DNA of 64,000 nt from the NCBI GenBank assembly GCA_002633005.1, contig NMRA01000061.1, positions 773,781 to 837,780 on the forward strand. Direction: 5' to 3'. Positions 39,362 to 50,365 of this stretch are shown one piece after another (position 1 is the stretch's first letter; each line of letters opens with the position of its first letter). The stretch is from Phoronis australis (lineage: Eukaryota; Phoronida; Phoronidae). Below the pieces are notes generated by a model. It was not told the origin of the DNA, did no database searches, and saw only the letters and a program-made list of their open reading frames with translations. The translations under genes were made by a program, and so were the position numbers.

Positions 39362-39792
39362 AAGTTAAAAGGCATACTTTTATCTGATACTTTCGCAATA
39401 TTGTGGTAATGGCATAATGCTCAGTTGAGTGGTCAACTTTATACCTTTAACACATTACCCTTGTTACTTTTTGTGGACTTTAGAGCATTTATTGCCATTT
39501 CCTCATTCTGAAAACAAGTGGAAATGATGATTAATGTGGATGGTTCCCAACAGCATTGATTTGTCCATCCCACCTAGATGTAAAAGCCGCATGTGTCCAG
39601 TACAGTTGGTCTGCGAAATTTCGTCTAAATAAGACAAAATACCTTGTCTGAAAGGTTGAGTCCATGAACTTAAATAATAGTACCTTAGAAATTTATTTCA
39701 GTTAAGCTAAAATATTAGTTCTGAAAATCACTGTATTTAACATTGAGAGTATTTTGTGTAATGCTGTTCATCCCTATCATTATGTCTTTCAG

Positions 39793-40667
39793 GTCTTACA
39801 CTGTCTGCGCTCATGCTTGTTTTTAACTTGTTGAGACCAATCGCATCCAGGATGACTTATTGGGAAGGTGCTAAACGACAACAGCCTCCAAAAGCCACTG
39901 CAGATGCAAGAAAGCGTGGTCCACTGCGTACACTAACATTGTTTGAAGAGTTTGTCCTTACTTTAGTTCGCATTCGTAGGGCAATGGATGTGGAAACACT
40001 CCAGGACTTGTTCGGCATTTCAGCAACTCGTGTCAGCCGGATTTTTTCAACATGGATTAATTTAATGTTTCACGAACTAAGTTTTCTTGTTCGATGGCCA
40101 GACAAGGAGCAAACGTTAAAGACTTTGCCAGATTGCTTTAAGCCTTTCCGGAAAACTAGAGCAATAATAGATTGTACCGAATTCTTCATCCACCGCCCCA
40201 GTGTTCCGTCATCGCAACGTATTACCTGGTCGTCATACAAAAGCCATAATACACTGAAAGCCCTCGTTGCCATAGCTCCAACTGGAGCATTTACTTTTGT
40301 CTCAAACTTATGGACTGGATCTGCGTCAGACAAGAAACTTGTAGAGCAATCAGGTTTTCTGCAGTTAGTTGAGTATGGTGATGACATCATGGCAGATCGC
40401 GGCTTCTTGATCAGAGACCTGTTGGCTCTGCGTGGCGCTACTTTGAATATCCCCCCATTTGCGAGTGGGTGTCAGCTATCAAACAGAGCTGCCACAAAGA
40501 CCCGACGCATTGCCAGGGCTAGGATACATGTAGAGAGAGCCATCGGTCGTTTGAAACAGTTCAAGTTACTGTCAGTTGTACTTCCTTTAAACATCAAGAA
40601 TCTACTTGACCAGATTGTTTTTGTTTCAGCAGCACTTTGTAATTTGGACAAGCCATTAGCAAAGTGA
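39793..40667 (+). CDS. DDE_Tnp_4 transposase, last exon (ISL2EU/IS5-related)
   Basis: DNA-cutting transposase of the IS5-related DDE_Tnp_4 family. A strong acceptor (TATGTCTTTCAG|GT) opens the exon at 39793. The frame includes residues before the first ATG at 39813, so that ATG is probably internal. Counting from it: a helix-turn-helix of HTH_Tnp_4 type at about 41-90, first catalytic Asp at 120 (IIDCTEFF), second Asp at 195 (MADRGF), and the catalytic Glu at 241 in HVERAIGRLK. All three acidic residues are present and there is no stop before 40665. A polyadenylation signal AATAAA lies 60 bp downstream. The DNA-binding N-terminal exon (THAP or similar in relatives) is not found, so the gene may be 5'-truncated although the catalytic part is intact. 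Confidence 0.88.
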
Positions 40668-40727
40668 GGTTTAGTTGGAGTATTCTATCTCCCGAGTCTT
40701 GAAAATGATCACACACTTCATTTTGAA

Positions 40728-40733
40728 AATAAA
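40728..40733 (+). terminator. Polyadenylation signal of the transposase gene
   Basis: AATAAA 60 bp after the transposase stop, followed by T-rich and GT-rich sequence. Position and context fit a 3' end signal. Confidence 0.55.
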
Positions 40734-40739
40734 TGTTTC

Positions 40740-42700
40740 TTAGCATTTTTAACTAAGTTTATTATACTTTGGTGAGTTCAAAATTACACTTTAGTGAATT
40801 CTTTTGTTAAACCAAGTGTTTTTATGGTTTAATGGTGTCTGTCACTTCCATTTTTGAGTTACTGCTGGTGTGCGAAAACTGGCGACTTGATGTCATTGCA
40901 CATTTGTTCTGGACTGATTAAATGTCAAACTTTGTAAATTTGTATATTTTGTAAACTTTGTAATTTTGTGTTATGTAGTCAGAATTTACTTCAGTTAGTT
41001 ATTTTTTTGCATTACAGTATGTTGTAAATAGATTTCGGTGTTTATTTTTTTATTTTTGGGGGAATGATCTTGACCTTAATTGGTCATAATATAATTTTAC
41101 AGATATATGTTTTTATTTCAAGTTTTGAACACAAAGGACAGTGCAAAAAATAACTTTTTTAAATCTCACCCAGGTTCCTGGACTAGTCAGTTTTAGACGA
41201 TTACTAATACTGAAGCAATTTATAAACCATCTTATCCCAAAAACTGTCTCGGGTAGAACCTTGAAACTTTGAGAGCTCGTTAGCATGGTTTTGAGTCACT
41301 GATCAGTACATTCTGGAGTACTTGCAAAGCATAATTTGTTTTATAGCTCAAATTTGCCTTGGGGCAAATCGTGATTTATACACGTAAATAAAAGCGAGAC
41401 TCATGCAATTTAATGTTGTCCATATATGCAGAATGATAATTTCCTTTTAATTATGTGCTGCCTTTTAAGGCAACATACATCGTTGACCATAGCACGGTTT
41501 TCATTTTATAGCCTTTGCTTTAAGTTTTCAATATCTCGTGTTCACTTAAAATGAAGAATAGCACGCAAGAAAGTTCATTTTAATAATGTTAAAAATGGTA
41601 TCAACAGCAGAAACTGAACAAGACAATAAGCTAGTTCCAAACCAGGCAATTTCAGAGCACAGTTAATTCTCACCAAATTAGGACATACTGTGGCAAACAA
41701 GTACAGGTTATCGACTAGAAAAACAAATGTTGGGAATTCATGTAGGAAACTGGTGAAATGTAACCACTTTGCAAACTGAAATGCAGTTACATGCAAAACG
41801 AAAACAAACGAGGTCATTGGGTAATCACAGGCTGTGACGATAGATTTAGTTGTGAAGAAAAACGAGGGATCTGTTCTAGTCATTTATTTGTAGGTAGAGA
41901 CAGCTAAATTATACAACAAACATGATATGCTTTATCTATAATTTAGCAGGACACTCTGTAACCTATGTACAATGGTAAAGTTGTGCTGATGTGATCCCAT
42001 GAAACAACAGTGAAGGTACAAAATGAGTCTTGACAGGTCATTACAACAAATATTCAAACTTATTCCACATGTGTAAAGTACGCCATGAAATTTGGAAAGT
42101 GGAGTGAATAATTTCTCACTGTAAAGCAACCGTGAGAAGACTTCACATATCATTAAATAATGTGACAAGAAATTGCCCCAACACCATCAAGCTCGTATAT
42201 ATGGGATGAATGGGTTGTAACGCAGAAATACAAAAACTACCTTGATATCTCAACCAGAATGCATTTCACCTGGGAATGTTCCAACTTGTCCTACGATTTC
42301 AGGACAATGCACGATGAAATAAGATCTGGACAGGATATGATAGAAGTATTCGTATGTGTTCAAGTCAACGTGATTAAGCAACAAAATATCCAAGTAATCC
42401 GCCTGTGCTACGTTAAAGGCCTTCAATACATTCCATCTACTAATTTAAGTACATTTTCCATATTCTCCTTCATTTTATAAGTAACAGAACTTAACTCCAT
42501 ACATCCAAATATAAAAACCTGAGAAACTCATGGGAGAATCCATAATGTATAAACAATGACAAGATGTAACAAAAAACCTCTTCACATGACCATTCTGTTG
42601 ACCTTCCTTGCACACAGACAAATGACAACCAAAGTTATGAACTGTTGCTGAAAAACATTCAATATCAGAAATGGAATGGATTGATGTTCTCAATCACTCC
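40740..42700. other. Non-coding interval between the convergent ISL2EU genes
   Basis: Two kilobases, AT-rich, with no recognisable domain on either strand. Frames such as 41575-41883 and 42259-42480 show no family resemblance. It presumably holds both 3' untranslated regions. Confidence 0.5.
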
Positions 42701-42707
42701 TACAGAA

Positions 42708-45580
42708 CTAAAATTGCAATTTCTTCAGAACATGACATGTGAAAAAGTCTACTAATTTTTGTAACATGTTTTCATAATATTGCTTGTCAAAGGCAACAGG
42801 CACTACAGCAATACCCTTGGTTGTGTATAAAACCAAGTCACATCTTGAAATTTCAGTTATTCCCATCTGACCTTGGATTTGGTCATAGTAAGAACACTCT
42901 TTGTCGCAAACTATTTCTTCATTTACAATTTTGCACCCTTTCTTCAAAAGAGCTGCAGTCGGATGAAGTTTCCTGAGTGTGAACGGACTTTAATTTCAAT
43001 GAGCTTATCTGAGTGGCACTTACAAGAAACTAACCCTACAACAGAGCACCCAATAAAGTGGTGCTTCTTGTGCAGCTTTAGGCCACACTCACGCACTCTC
43101 AAACTCTTATGATGTATTTTATTTTTCCGTCTGTATAGGTCTCCTGCGAAACTTTCCCGTTTTTGTCCCCAGTCCAGACACATCTTCATGAACTTAGTTT
43201 TTTCCGACTCAATCCCCGTAACTTGGTTCACAACAGAATCAATGTTCTGATTTGATAGCACCGACCCAAATATTGATGCTGTCAGACGGCCTCTTCGAAT
43301 ACGAAACCACTGTTCATTTGCACTTTGGCCCTGAGTACCACCGTCAATAACGGCATGGTCTTTCTGACTCAACGAAAAGGTTAGAAATTGATCAGCAGTC
43401 ATCTTCGACATCTCGCTGACAACAAGATGGCTTAAATCAGGAACTTCAGGAGCTGGGAGGTCAACTGGACCAGTTTGCAGGAAAGCCACATCTGGTCCTA
43501 TGTCCTGAAACAATAGACAAGTAACAACTGACTACAATGAAAGGTTTAATATTCGTACTCATCTTACGGGGCATAGTTTTAAAATAACTTTTATTAAGAT
43601 GAGTGATATTTTTTCGTCAAAAATTAGAAGCAGTGGCTGGCAAAGTACTCCAAGTTTTGAAAGTGGCCTGGAATGCAATAACAGGCTAAATTGCATTATT
43701 TAAAGTAATTCTTTGCCACTGAAAAAATCAACCTTTTCACCAGTTATTTTATGGAATTTCTGTTGTTGTCAAAGCATTTTTTGACTAGTTTCACAAAAAA
43801 AGATATGTCAACTACTCGTCTCCTCACAGGGGAATTGAATAACTCTGCAGTAGATGATTTGAGATGAAACCTTCACCACGATTTGTTTAAAAAGTATTTT
43901 TGATGATTTTTCAACTCCCGTGTCTCTTTAAGTGCACTATCTGTACCCTACGAATATGGAACATTTAAAAGTATGTGTAATTTCAAAGTATTATAAAACT
44001 TGTTGAAAAATGAGAAAAAAACCAGCCAACTATAGACATGAAGGCCAAATAATGTTGTACTTTCACTTTCACTACCGCGTGCACGGATATTGATTCCAAG
44101 GCTTGGAAACCTGCACATAAGCTTCCTGTTTTCATTTGCATCCCATGAGTTCATTCCTTGTTTGCCCAATATAAGTGAATGATGTATTAACTTACAGCAA
44201 TGATCCGATTAGCAGTTTGAAGAACATTTTCCTCAGTCTTGACCATTCTACTGTCCAGTGGTTATGGATCCCAGTCCTCATGATGGGGTGTAAGGCGGGC
44301 TTGGGGCTGATCAACTCTGCGGTACCTAGACAAAAAGACCATTCCGCAAATCAACATATTGTTCATGTATTCATTTACACATCAAAATACATCGAACTGT
44401 AATTTTAAGAAAAATAGCAACTTACTTTATGCCACAAGCGGTGATCTTTAGGTCGCATTTAAACATTGATGGTGTGGAAGAATGAGACAGTATAAAGTCA
44501 GTATATAATAATTAGGATTTGATTTCATACCTTGCTTTAAGCACATTTAAGCGCCGAACAGTAGTGGGTGCATCATGTGCCCTGGCTCACCTTTTCCATT
44601 GCACAGGACCGTCTGTACATGAGGTTGGTTCGAAATCTTCTATCTCGTACATCATCGCACTGATGTGACGACAAGCAACGTCAGAGCTAACAAGGACGAA
44701 AACAAAACACATAACCAAAAAGTTAATGCTGAGTGTTGCTGTAAAGGCAAGTAAGTGGCTCACAACCCTTTCAACAACCAATTTTCTAATGAAACATCTT
44801 AGTTTTTGCAGTACTACAATGTTAATCTGATAGTGTAGAGAAGAAATCCCGGTGGTATTCCACGCACTAATTAACAGATTAATCAAACTCTGGAGTCCAT
44901 TACACAAGTTTATGATCCTTCCTATCAAGCCTACAATGAAACATTAGTCAAGACACCCCAAACACACATTGATTGATACTACGTATGGATAAATCAGTAG
45001 TTACACAAGAAATCTGTTAAACTCACCCTCCTGGACACTCACACCACGCTGCTAAAACAGACACAGGGTCTTTGTTCATAAACAGCCAAGCCCTGTAGAA
45101 TTCCTTTTTCATGTAGGTTTTTGCTCTCTGTGTTGGTTTCACACGAGAAACAAACAAGCCAACAGGAGAGATGTCGCTCACAGTGCTGTACTTGAGCTCC
45201 ATGACATGGCCATCGGCAAAGAGCCTATAATCTTTAGCACTTTTGTAAGCCCGTAACTTTTTTTCATCAAACTTCGCCTTACTACAGAGCAAATAATTGA
45301 AAACATCATACAATCCTAATTTTGGAATGTCCGTAAAATCATTGTTCAAGAGGGGGTCCATAAATGGGTCGTCATTCACATAACCGATCGAACTTAAAGT
45401 TTGCTTCGTTGTTCTTGAGTCGTTGTCCATAGCCATGCCAGGGTCGATCACCAAATCCAATCTATCCACTGCTTCGCACAATTTAACTAAATCAAGACTT
45501 CTCCGTCCATTCACAGTAATGCCACGTTCCATGAGCCATTTTCGCAACTGAGGCACAGTCAATCCACCAAACTGACTCAT
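42708..45580 (-). pseudogene. SAP-SWIM-YqaJ nuclease gene of the ISL2EU element, broken
   Basis: Minus-strand multi-exon gene. Exon 1 (45580-45027) starts MSQFGG and holds a SAP-like DNA-binding helix pair (LTVPQLRKWLMERGI…). It ends with a GTGAGT donor after CEC, the first half of a SWIM zinc motif. Exon 2 (44686-44531) supplies the second half, CRH, giving C-x-C-x6-C-x-H across the join. A further exon fits at 44325-44196 (acceptor TTTTTGTCTAG, donor GTAAGT). The last, from 43504, carries the YqaJ-type nuclease (GRLTASIFG, WGQKRE, LIEIK, then 42947-42708 continuing the fold). Defects: in-frame TGA at 44588-44590, TAA at 44262-44264, a one-base frame change near 42985-42990 just after IEIK, and SVVG where the family has a catalytic SPDG. 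The gene is therefore judged inactive. Confidence 0.8.
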
Positions 45581-45659
45581 TTTCCGACAAATAACACAAA
45601 AATAACTCTCAAATACTCGATACACAACACTCGATACAAGACCACGCTAGCCGATTTTT

Positions 45660-45685
45660 GCCCCACATCCGGTGACGTCATTCAT
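45660..45685 (-). promoter_or_regulatory. ETS plus CRE-like promoter motif pair upstream of the nuclease gene
   Basis: A perfect cyclic-AMP-response palindrome TGACGTCA (45673-45680) directly abuts CCGGATGT (minus strand), an ETS-type site. They lie about 90 bp upstream of the nuclease start codon at 45580. The arrangement resembles broadly active metazoan promoters. This is inference from motifs only. Confidence 0.4.
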
Positions 45686-45721
45686 ACTTCGGTACATGCG
45701 CATTAAAACTCGCAACTGAAC

Positions 45722-46800
45722 CATTGTTGTTAGGGTCTCCGTTTTTGCAGCATAGGTCGTCTAAGCGCCCTTGAAAATGTGCACTTAATCATTCATACAT
45801 GTATATCGAAAATTCGCGAAAATTTGCAAGCAACAGTTTTGCGGAGCATATTAAGTCCAAGTTTTTCAGTGGTCCATAGGCGGTGCACTACGGGGTGGGG
45901 GTGAGAGGGCTTTAGCTCCCACTTTTTTCAGTATTGCGCCCTCTATACACTTCCGGCATGACACTGCCAACTTCATCAAAAACACAAAACATTCGTGCAC
46001 AGCACAGAAGCTGTCTTGTAAGAAATGGCGATGCGTCACTGATCTTAGTTGAAGCCTGAAGGGTGACTTGCAAAAATTTGATCCATCATCAGACCACCAT
46101 ATCGCAAAGAAGGACACTAAACGATAACAGGGATATTCACGAATGTCGGGCAGCTCTAAATGCTTTATTGAATTAAAAACTAGACTAATGAAATTCAAAA
46201 ATTTACAATCCCTACATCGAAAAAGAAGTTCAAGTCATTGCTCATAAATTTGGAAAGACTGTCTTTGATGCTTGTAGTTCCCAGTAGTATTGTGCAATGA
46301 ATTTAGGTTCTTCTAAACCCAATCGTTTTCCTTGCCATTCCCGTGCATACTGCAAAGGCTGGACACGTCGTGACTCAGTGACGCACCCACGTTAAAAATA
46401 AGGTGTAGTCATACCGCCAGTAGCCTGCCAGCGTAGAATCCGCACACAGTGATTGACTGGAAAAGAACTTGAACTGCACTGAGAGGTTGAAGTTGTGTCA
46501 TTTTGGGACACCGCGTTCTTTTTCCGCAGCCGCCCGGCAGAAGCTGGACCAGTGGCCGTGTTTCAACAAGGAATTTTGACACAGCTCTATAGGCCAAGTA
46601 TTTCGGGATCATATCTTTCAAAAAAAACTTCAGGAAACTTAGGACCGTATTAAAATGAACTTTTCACGAAACTGGGTCAAAAAACGACCTTGGAGCCAGA
46701 ATACGGGTATAAGTTCGAGTTAAGCCGCACGTCTCAAATAAATCATAGCGGAGCTGACCAGCGACTAGCATTAGTTCGTCGAATTGCCCATGAATCATAG
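45722..46800 (+). repeat. Dispersed repeat family B, copy 2
   Basis: Collinear with 9593-10690, beginning at the same CATTGTTGTTAGGGTCT border. Towards the end a 50-bp segment around CGACTAGCATTA(G/C)TTCGTCGAATTGC occurs twice (about 46760 and 46815). After it lies roughly 430 bp not present in copy 1, before the match resumes at 47287. Confidence 0.7.
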
Positions 46801-46859
46801 CAGACCTCACCAGCGACTAGCATTACTTCGTCGAATTGCGTATGCATGGATCAGACTTC

Positions 46860-49190
46860 CCTGCGACGCCACGACTACGGCCACCTTGGCGGGAGCAGCT
46901 AATTTCTTGACTCACACCTGCTGTATTTAAGTAAAATGACGAAGTCCACGCATACACATATGCAAGCGTATCCAAATACAATTAAATGTATTTCCATGTG
47001 AAACCATTGTGTGAGTTATTAATTTTCTTAGATCTGCCCAATCAGGTAGAACTGTGTTTCAAGTCATTCATTATAGGCAACTGAGGGTTCAAGTTGGAAG
47101 CTCGCGTCGTATGACGTCATATAACGTGAGAGATGCGAGCCTCATTTGCATATAGTAGTGACATCTGTTGGTTCAAAAAAGAGGATCATGCCCGAGTACA
47201 TGCCTGGGAAGAGGCATCTTTTGGAAGGGTAAAACAAGTCATGTTCAAAGCAACCTAGTGCCATTAATATGCAGTGTTTGGGGACCAAAGTGGTGTCATT
47301 TTATGGCTAAAGAGTTTAGCTTTCAAACACAATGCTTGGATTCCAGACGACTTCAACATTTACTTTTGAAATCACTTTGAAATCACGTTAAAATGCGATA
47401 AACAGTTGTCCCTTCCTAGTTATCTCTTCCTGATATCAGGTAACATGATTGCTGACCTGATAGGGATTCTACAGAATGAACCGAAATCTAATCGTGCGTC
47501 TCTTGGTAGCCGCCTCAACAACACTCAGTTGTCAAAACAATATTCATTCAAAATGCTGTGAAATCAGAGCCTGATTACCAGTACCGGTTCAGTGCTGGGC
47601 TGGTACTACACTGACATAGGGGATGAACTGATTGGCAGCCACTGAAATGGAAGCATTTCAATGGGGCTATTCGGAGAATTCTCTTCGCGGTGTCGCTGCT
47701 GTACTAGTGGTGATTGGATTGCGCATGCGTGGATGTCTGCATGTAATCAACTGGTAAAAGATGGAATTTTTATCAAAATAAGTCGTCGCGCTAAGCTTTA
47801 TTACTACTAATTTCCCTAGTGCAAGTCTTCGACAGGTGGCCACAAATTCCCAAAAGACCTAAGGTTACTATATTCGTGAACAATTGCGGTCAACAGGGTC
47901 AACTAACTGACAAAAAGTGTGTGAGTGCTGAAGCCCCGTGTGTGCTCTATGACTATGCAGTTCCATTCGGAGACTACAGACTACACAGCATTACTTGGTA
48001 AATTTTTAGCAATCAGTTTCTATCAACATCGTTCGGTGATGTTATCCCCACCAGTTACCCCACTGAAGAACAGTTTTATTGAGTGGAACCTCGTGTTTCT
48101 TTTTGGAAACTCATCCGATGCCAGGTACGCTAGCAGCACATGTTCATATTGACCTGGGTGGGAGTGCTCCTAAAATAAGAGGTCTATGGTACGTGATGCA
48201 CAGAAGTCAAGAATGACTTTTTCACAGCAGTTTCTCTTCAAAACTATGCTATTTCCAATAAAATTCTCTAGATGAGTGAGTTTCCTTATTTTATCGTGGA
48301 CCTCACCCCCAGGACCACCAGCTCAGTTATCGAATTAACATGAATAAGCCTTAATTCAGTAAATGCCGTAACATTGCATTGGAAAAAAATTGACACCCAG
48401 AATGAATTTTACTTGTTGAGATCAGAAGCACATATTAAGTGTCATGAAAAATACACATTGTTAAATCTTTTTAAGCCTGTTTCACATATTTTAATTCAGA
48501 TATTAAGTAAGACTTGGGTACAAAGGTTATTAGTTTCTAAACATAAACATGAAGATGAAATGTCAAGTATGTTCTGCCTTACAAAAGTAGTTTTGTCTTG
48601 TCTTTTCTTTTACAATTTGCTAATATTTCTATTCTGTTACAGGCAAGAAAAAACAACTGAAACCAACTGCATGACCATCTATTTCACCGTCGGACAAAAT
48701 GAAAAGCAATCCTTCAGCAAAAACCTGAGAGAATTGAACGTAATTCAGAAATTGAGCAACTGATATGCCTGATTATGGACTCCCTCGCAATGTAGTTTCT
48801 TTCTGTGCTTTTTCAGATCGCCATTTGTTTTTAAATACACTGATAATTGTTTATTCTCGAATCTTGTGCATAGCAGATTCTTATCCAGCTAGCTACAATT
48901 GAGAACATACAATAAGACAATCGATGCAGTCACTGAATGTCATTTCCCCATAATCTGTACCAAATTGAAAAGTTTTTACCGATAGTTTAAAGCCTTTCTT
49001 CTGAAAGGAAAATTTAATGTCACTCAGCTTTTGGCTTTCATTTCACTGGGTTCTAGTTTCAACGGCCTATAGAAGCGCTTGTAAAAAAGGTCCAGTTTCA
49101 ACACGTGGCTTTCTTTCATGTAACCTCATTCAGCCTCAATAACATCCACAGTTAGACCCTTGAAGGTAAACACAGCAGCATATCACTTGA
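46860..49190. other. 2.3 kb without recognisable gene
   Basis: No coding similarity was recognised. It resumes family B at 47287-47340. At 47419-47436 GTTATCTCTTCCTGATAT matches one arm of the palindrome at 50329-50365. Frames such as 48374-48763 (129 codons) have no domain resemblance. Confidence 0.45.
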
Positions 49191-49256
49191 ATCGTNAATT
49201 TCGCAAAGATCCTGCGAACGGTTTAGGAGATACAGCCATAGGTGCAAAAAAAACTG

Positions 49257-49270
49257 CCACTAGGAGGCGC
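49257..49270 (+). promoter_or_regulatory. CTCF-core-like motif 1
   Basis: CCACTAGGAGGCGC fits the bilaterian CTCF core CCASYAGRKGGCRS closely (one position differs). Carried by repeat family E. Binding is not shown. Confidence 0.4.
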
Positions 49271-49417
49271 CACAGTAGTGCAAATCGTCTGAAAATCAAC
49301 GCCAACCGTCCTCTACATAGTAAACATATACATGCCAATTTTCACAATCATCCTTCGAGCGGTTTGGTTGATAGCGGGGTGGACGCACAAAAACAGACTC
49401 GAAAACACTAAAAATGG

Positions 49418-49431
49418 CCACTAGGTGGCGC
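49418..49431 (+). promoter_or_regulatory. CTCF-core-like motif 2
   Basis: CCACTAGGTGGCGC, full fit to the CTCF core consensus, 161 bp after motif 1 and in the same orientation. Confidence 0.45.
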
Positions 49432-49563
49432 AAACTATGTCGAATCCATCTGAAAACGGGAGGATAGCGTCATCTAACTAATAGGTGCCTACATACCAAA
49501 TTTCATGAAAATCCGTTCAGGACTTTTGAAGACACAAAGGTAAACGTAAAAAAATTAAAATTG

Positions 49564-49577
49564 CCACTAGGGGGCAC
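49564..49577 (+). promoter_or_regulatory. CTCF-core-like motif 3
   Basis: CCACTAGGGGGCAC, full fit to the CTCF core consensus, 146 bp after motif 2 and in the same orientation. Confidence 0.45.
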
Positions 49578-49701
49578 ACCGGTAGTCGGATCCGTCCAAA
49601 AGTCGTCATCTTCCGTTGTTAATATCATATAAATATACTTACACAATCTCGTAACGATCCTGCGAACGGTTTAGGAGATACAGCCATAGGCGCAAAAAAT
49701 G

Positions 49702-49715
49702 CCACTAGGAGGCGC
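49702..49715 (+). promoter_or_regulatory. CTCF-core-like motif 4
   Basis: CCACTAGGAGGCGC, identical to motif 1, 138 bp after motif 3; start of the second repeat unit. Confidence 0.4.
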
Positions 49716-49861
49716 CACAGTGGCCAAATCGTCGGAAAATCATCGTCAACCGTCCTCTACATAGTAAGCATATACATGTCAATTTTCACAATCATCCTTT
49801 GAGCGGTTTGGTTGATAGAGGGGTGGACGCACAAAAACAGACTCGAAAACACTAAAAATGG

Positions 49862-49875
49862 CCACCAGGTGGCGC
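49862..49875 (+). promoter_or_regulatory. CTCF-core-like motif 5
   Basis: CCACCAGGTGGCGC, full fit to the CTCF core consensus, 160 bp after motif 4. Confidence 0.45.
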
Positions 49876-50006
49876 AAACTATGTCGAATCCATCTGGAAA
49901 CGGCAGGATAGAGTCATCTCACTAATAGGTGCCTACATACTAAATTTCATGAAAATCCGTTCAGGACTTTTGAAGATACAAAGGTAAGCGTAAAAAACTA
50001 AAATTG

Positions 50007-50020
50007 CCACTAGGGGGCAC
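50007..50020 (+). promoter_or_regulatory. CTCF-core-like motif 6
   Basis: CCACTAGGGGGCAC, identical to motif 3, 145 bp after motif 5. Confidence 0.45.
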
Positions 50021-50328
50021 ACCGATGGTCGGATCCGTCCGAAAGTTCGCACATGCCGTCCCATTCATGAATGGAACATATGTGCCAAATTTCATGAACG
50101 TATGTCAAAGGGTTTTGGAGATAAAGCAGCAGACGCCGGATGCCGCCCGGACAGACGGACGGACGGAGGTGACGGCATAATGCGTCCACATATAAATATG
50201 TGGGCGCATAAAAATGTTGCTGTGGTAAAAAGTGAATTGCAACCTATATTGAAATGAAATACTTCTTTGTCTTTTTTAATATCTACTTTCAGAATGTTAT
50301 AGGATAACATGTTCAGAATGCATATTAC

Positions 50329-50360
50329 CAGGAAGAGATAACCATGGTTATCTCTTCCTG
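50329..50360. repeat. Perfect 32-bp palindrome
   Basis: Two 16-base arms meet at CCATGG with no loop: CAGGAAGAGATAACCA followed by its exact reverse complement. The right arm with its next bases also occurs at 47419-47436. It may mark the junction of two element ends. No gene overlaps it. Confidence 0.85.
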
Positions 50361-50365
50361 ATATT

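Larger units (their letters stand above)
39362..45720. mobile_element. ISL2EU-like DNA transposon carrying two convergent genes
   Basis: The block holds a DDE_Tnp_4-type transposase exon on the plus strand (39793-40667) and a SAP-SWIM-YqaJ nuclease gene on the minus strand (45580-42708), arranged tail to tail. That pairing is known for the ISL2EU group of eukaryotic DNA transposons. Bounds are inferred from where the gypsy relic stops (39361) and where repeat family B starts (about 45722). I could not match inverted repeats or a target duplication at these two points, so the true ends may have been lost. No THAP or other N-terminal exon of the transposase is visible in 39362-39792. Confidence 0.65.
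49198..50170 (+). repeat. Tandem repeat family E with six CTCF-core-like words
   Basis: Two units of about 448 bp (GATCCTGCGAACGGTTTAGG at 49208 and 49656), each with three related sub-blocks, then a tail ending in a GACAGACGGACGGACGG microsatellite (50148-50166). Each sub-block carries a 14-base word of the form CCAC(T/C)AG(G)(A/T/G)GGC(G/A)C, listed individually below. No open frame is conserved between the two units. Confidence 0.75.

Noticed and set aside
40070-40390. 106-codon minus-strand frame
   Set aside because: Shadow of the transposase on the opposite strand.
48374-48763. 129-codon plus-strand frame
   Set aside because: No domain resemblance; probably chance in AT-rich DNA.
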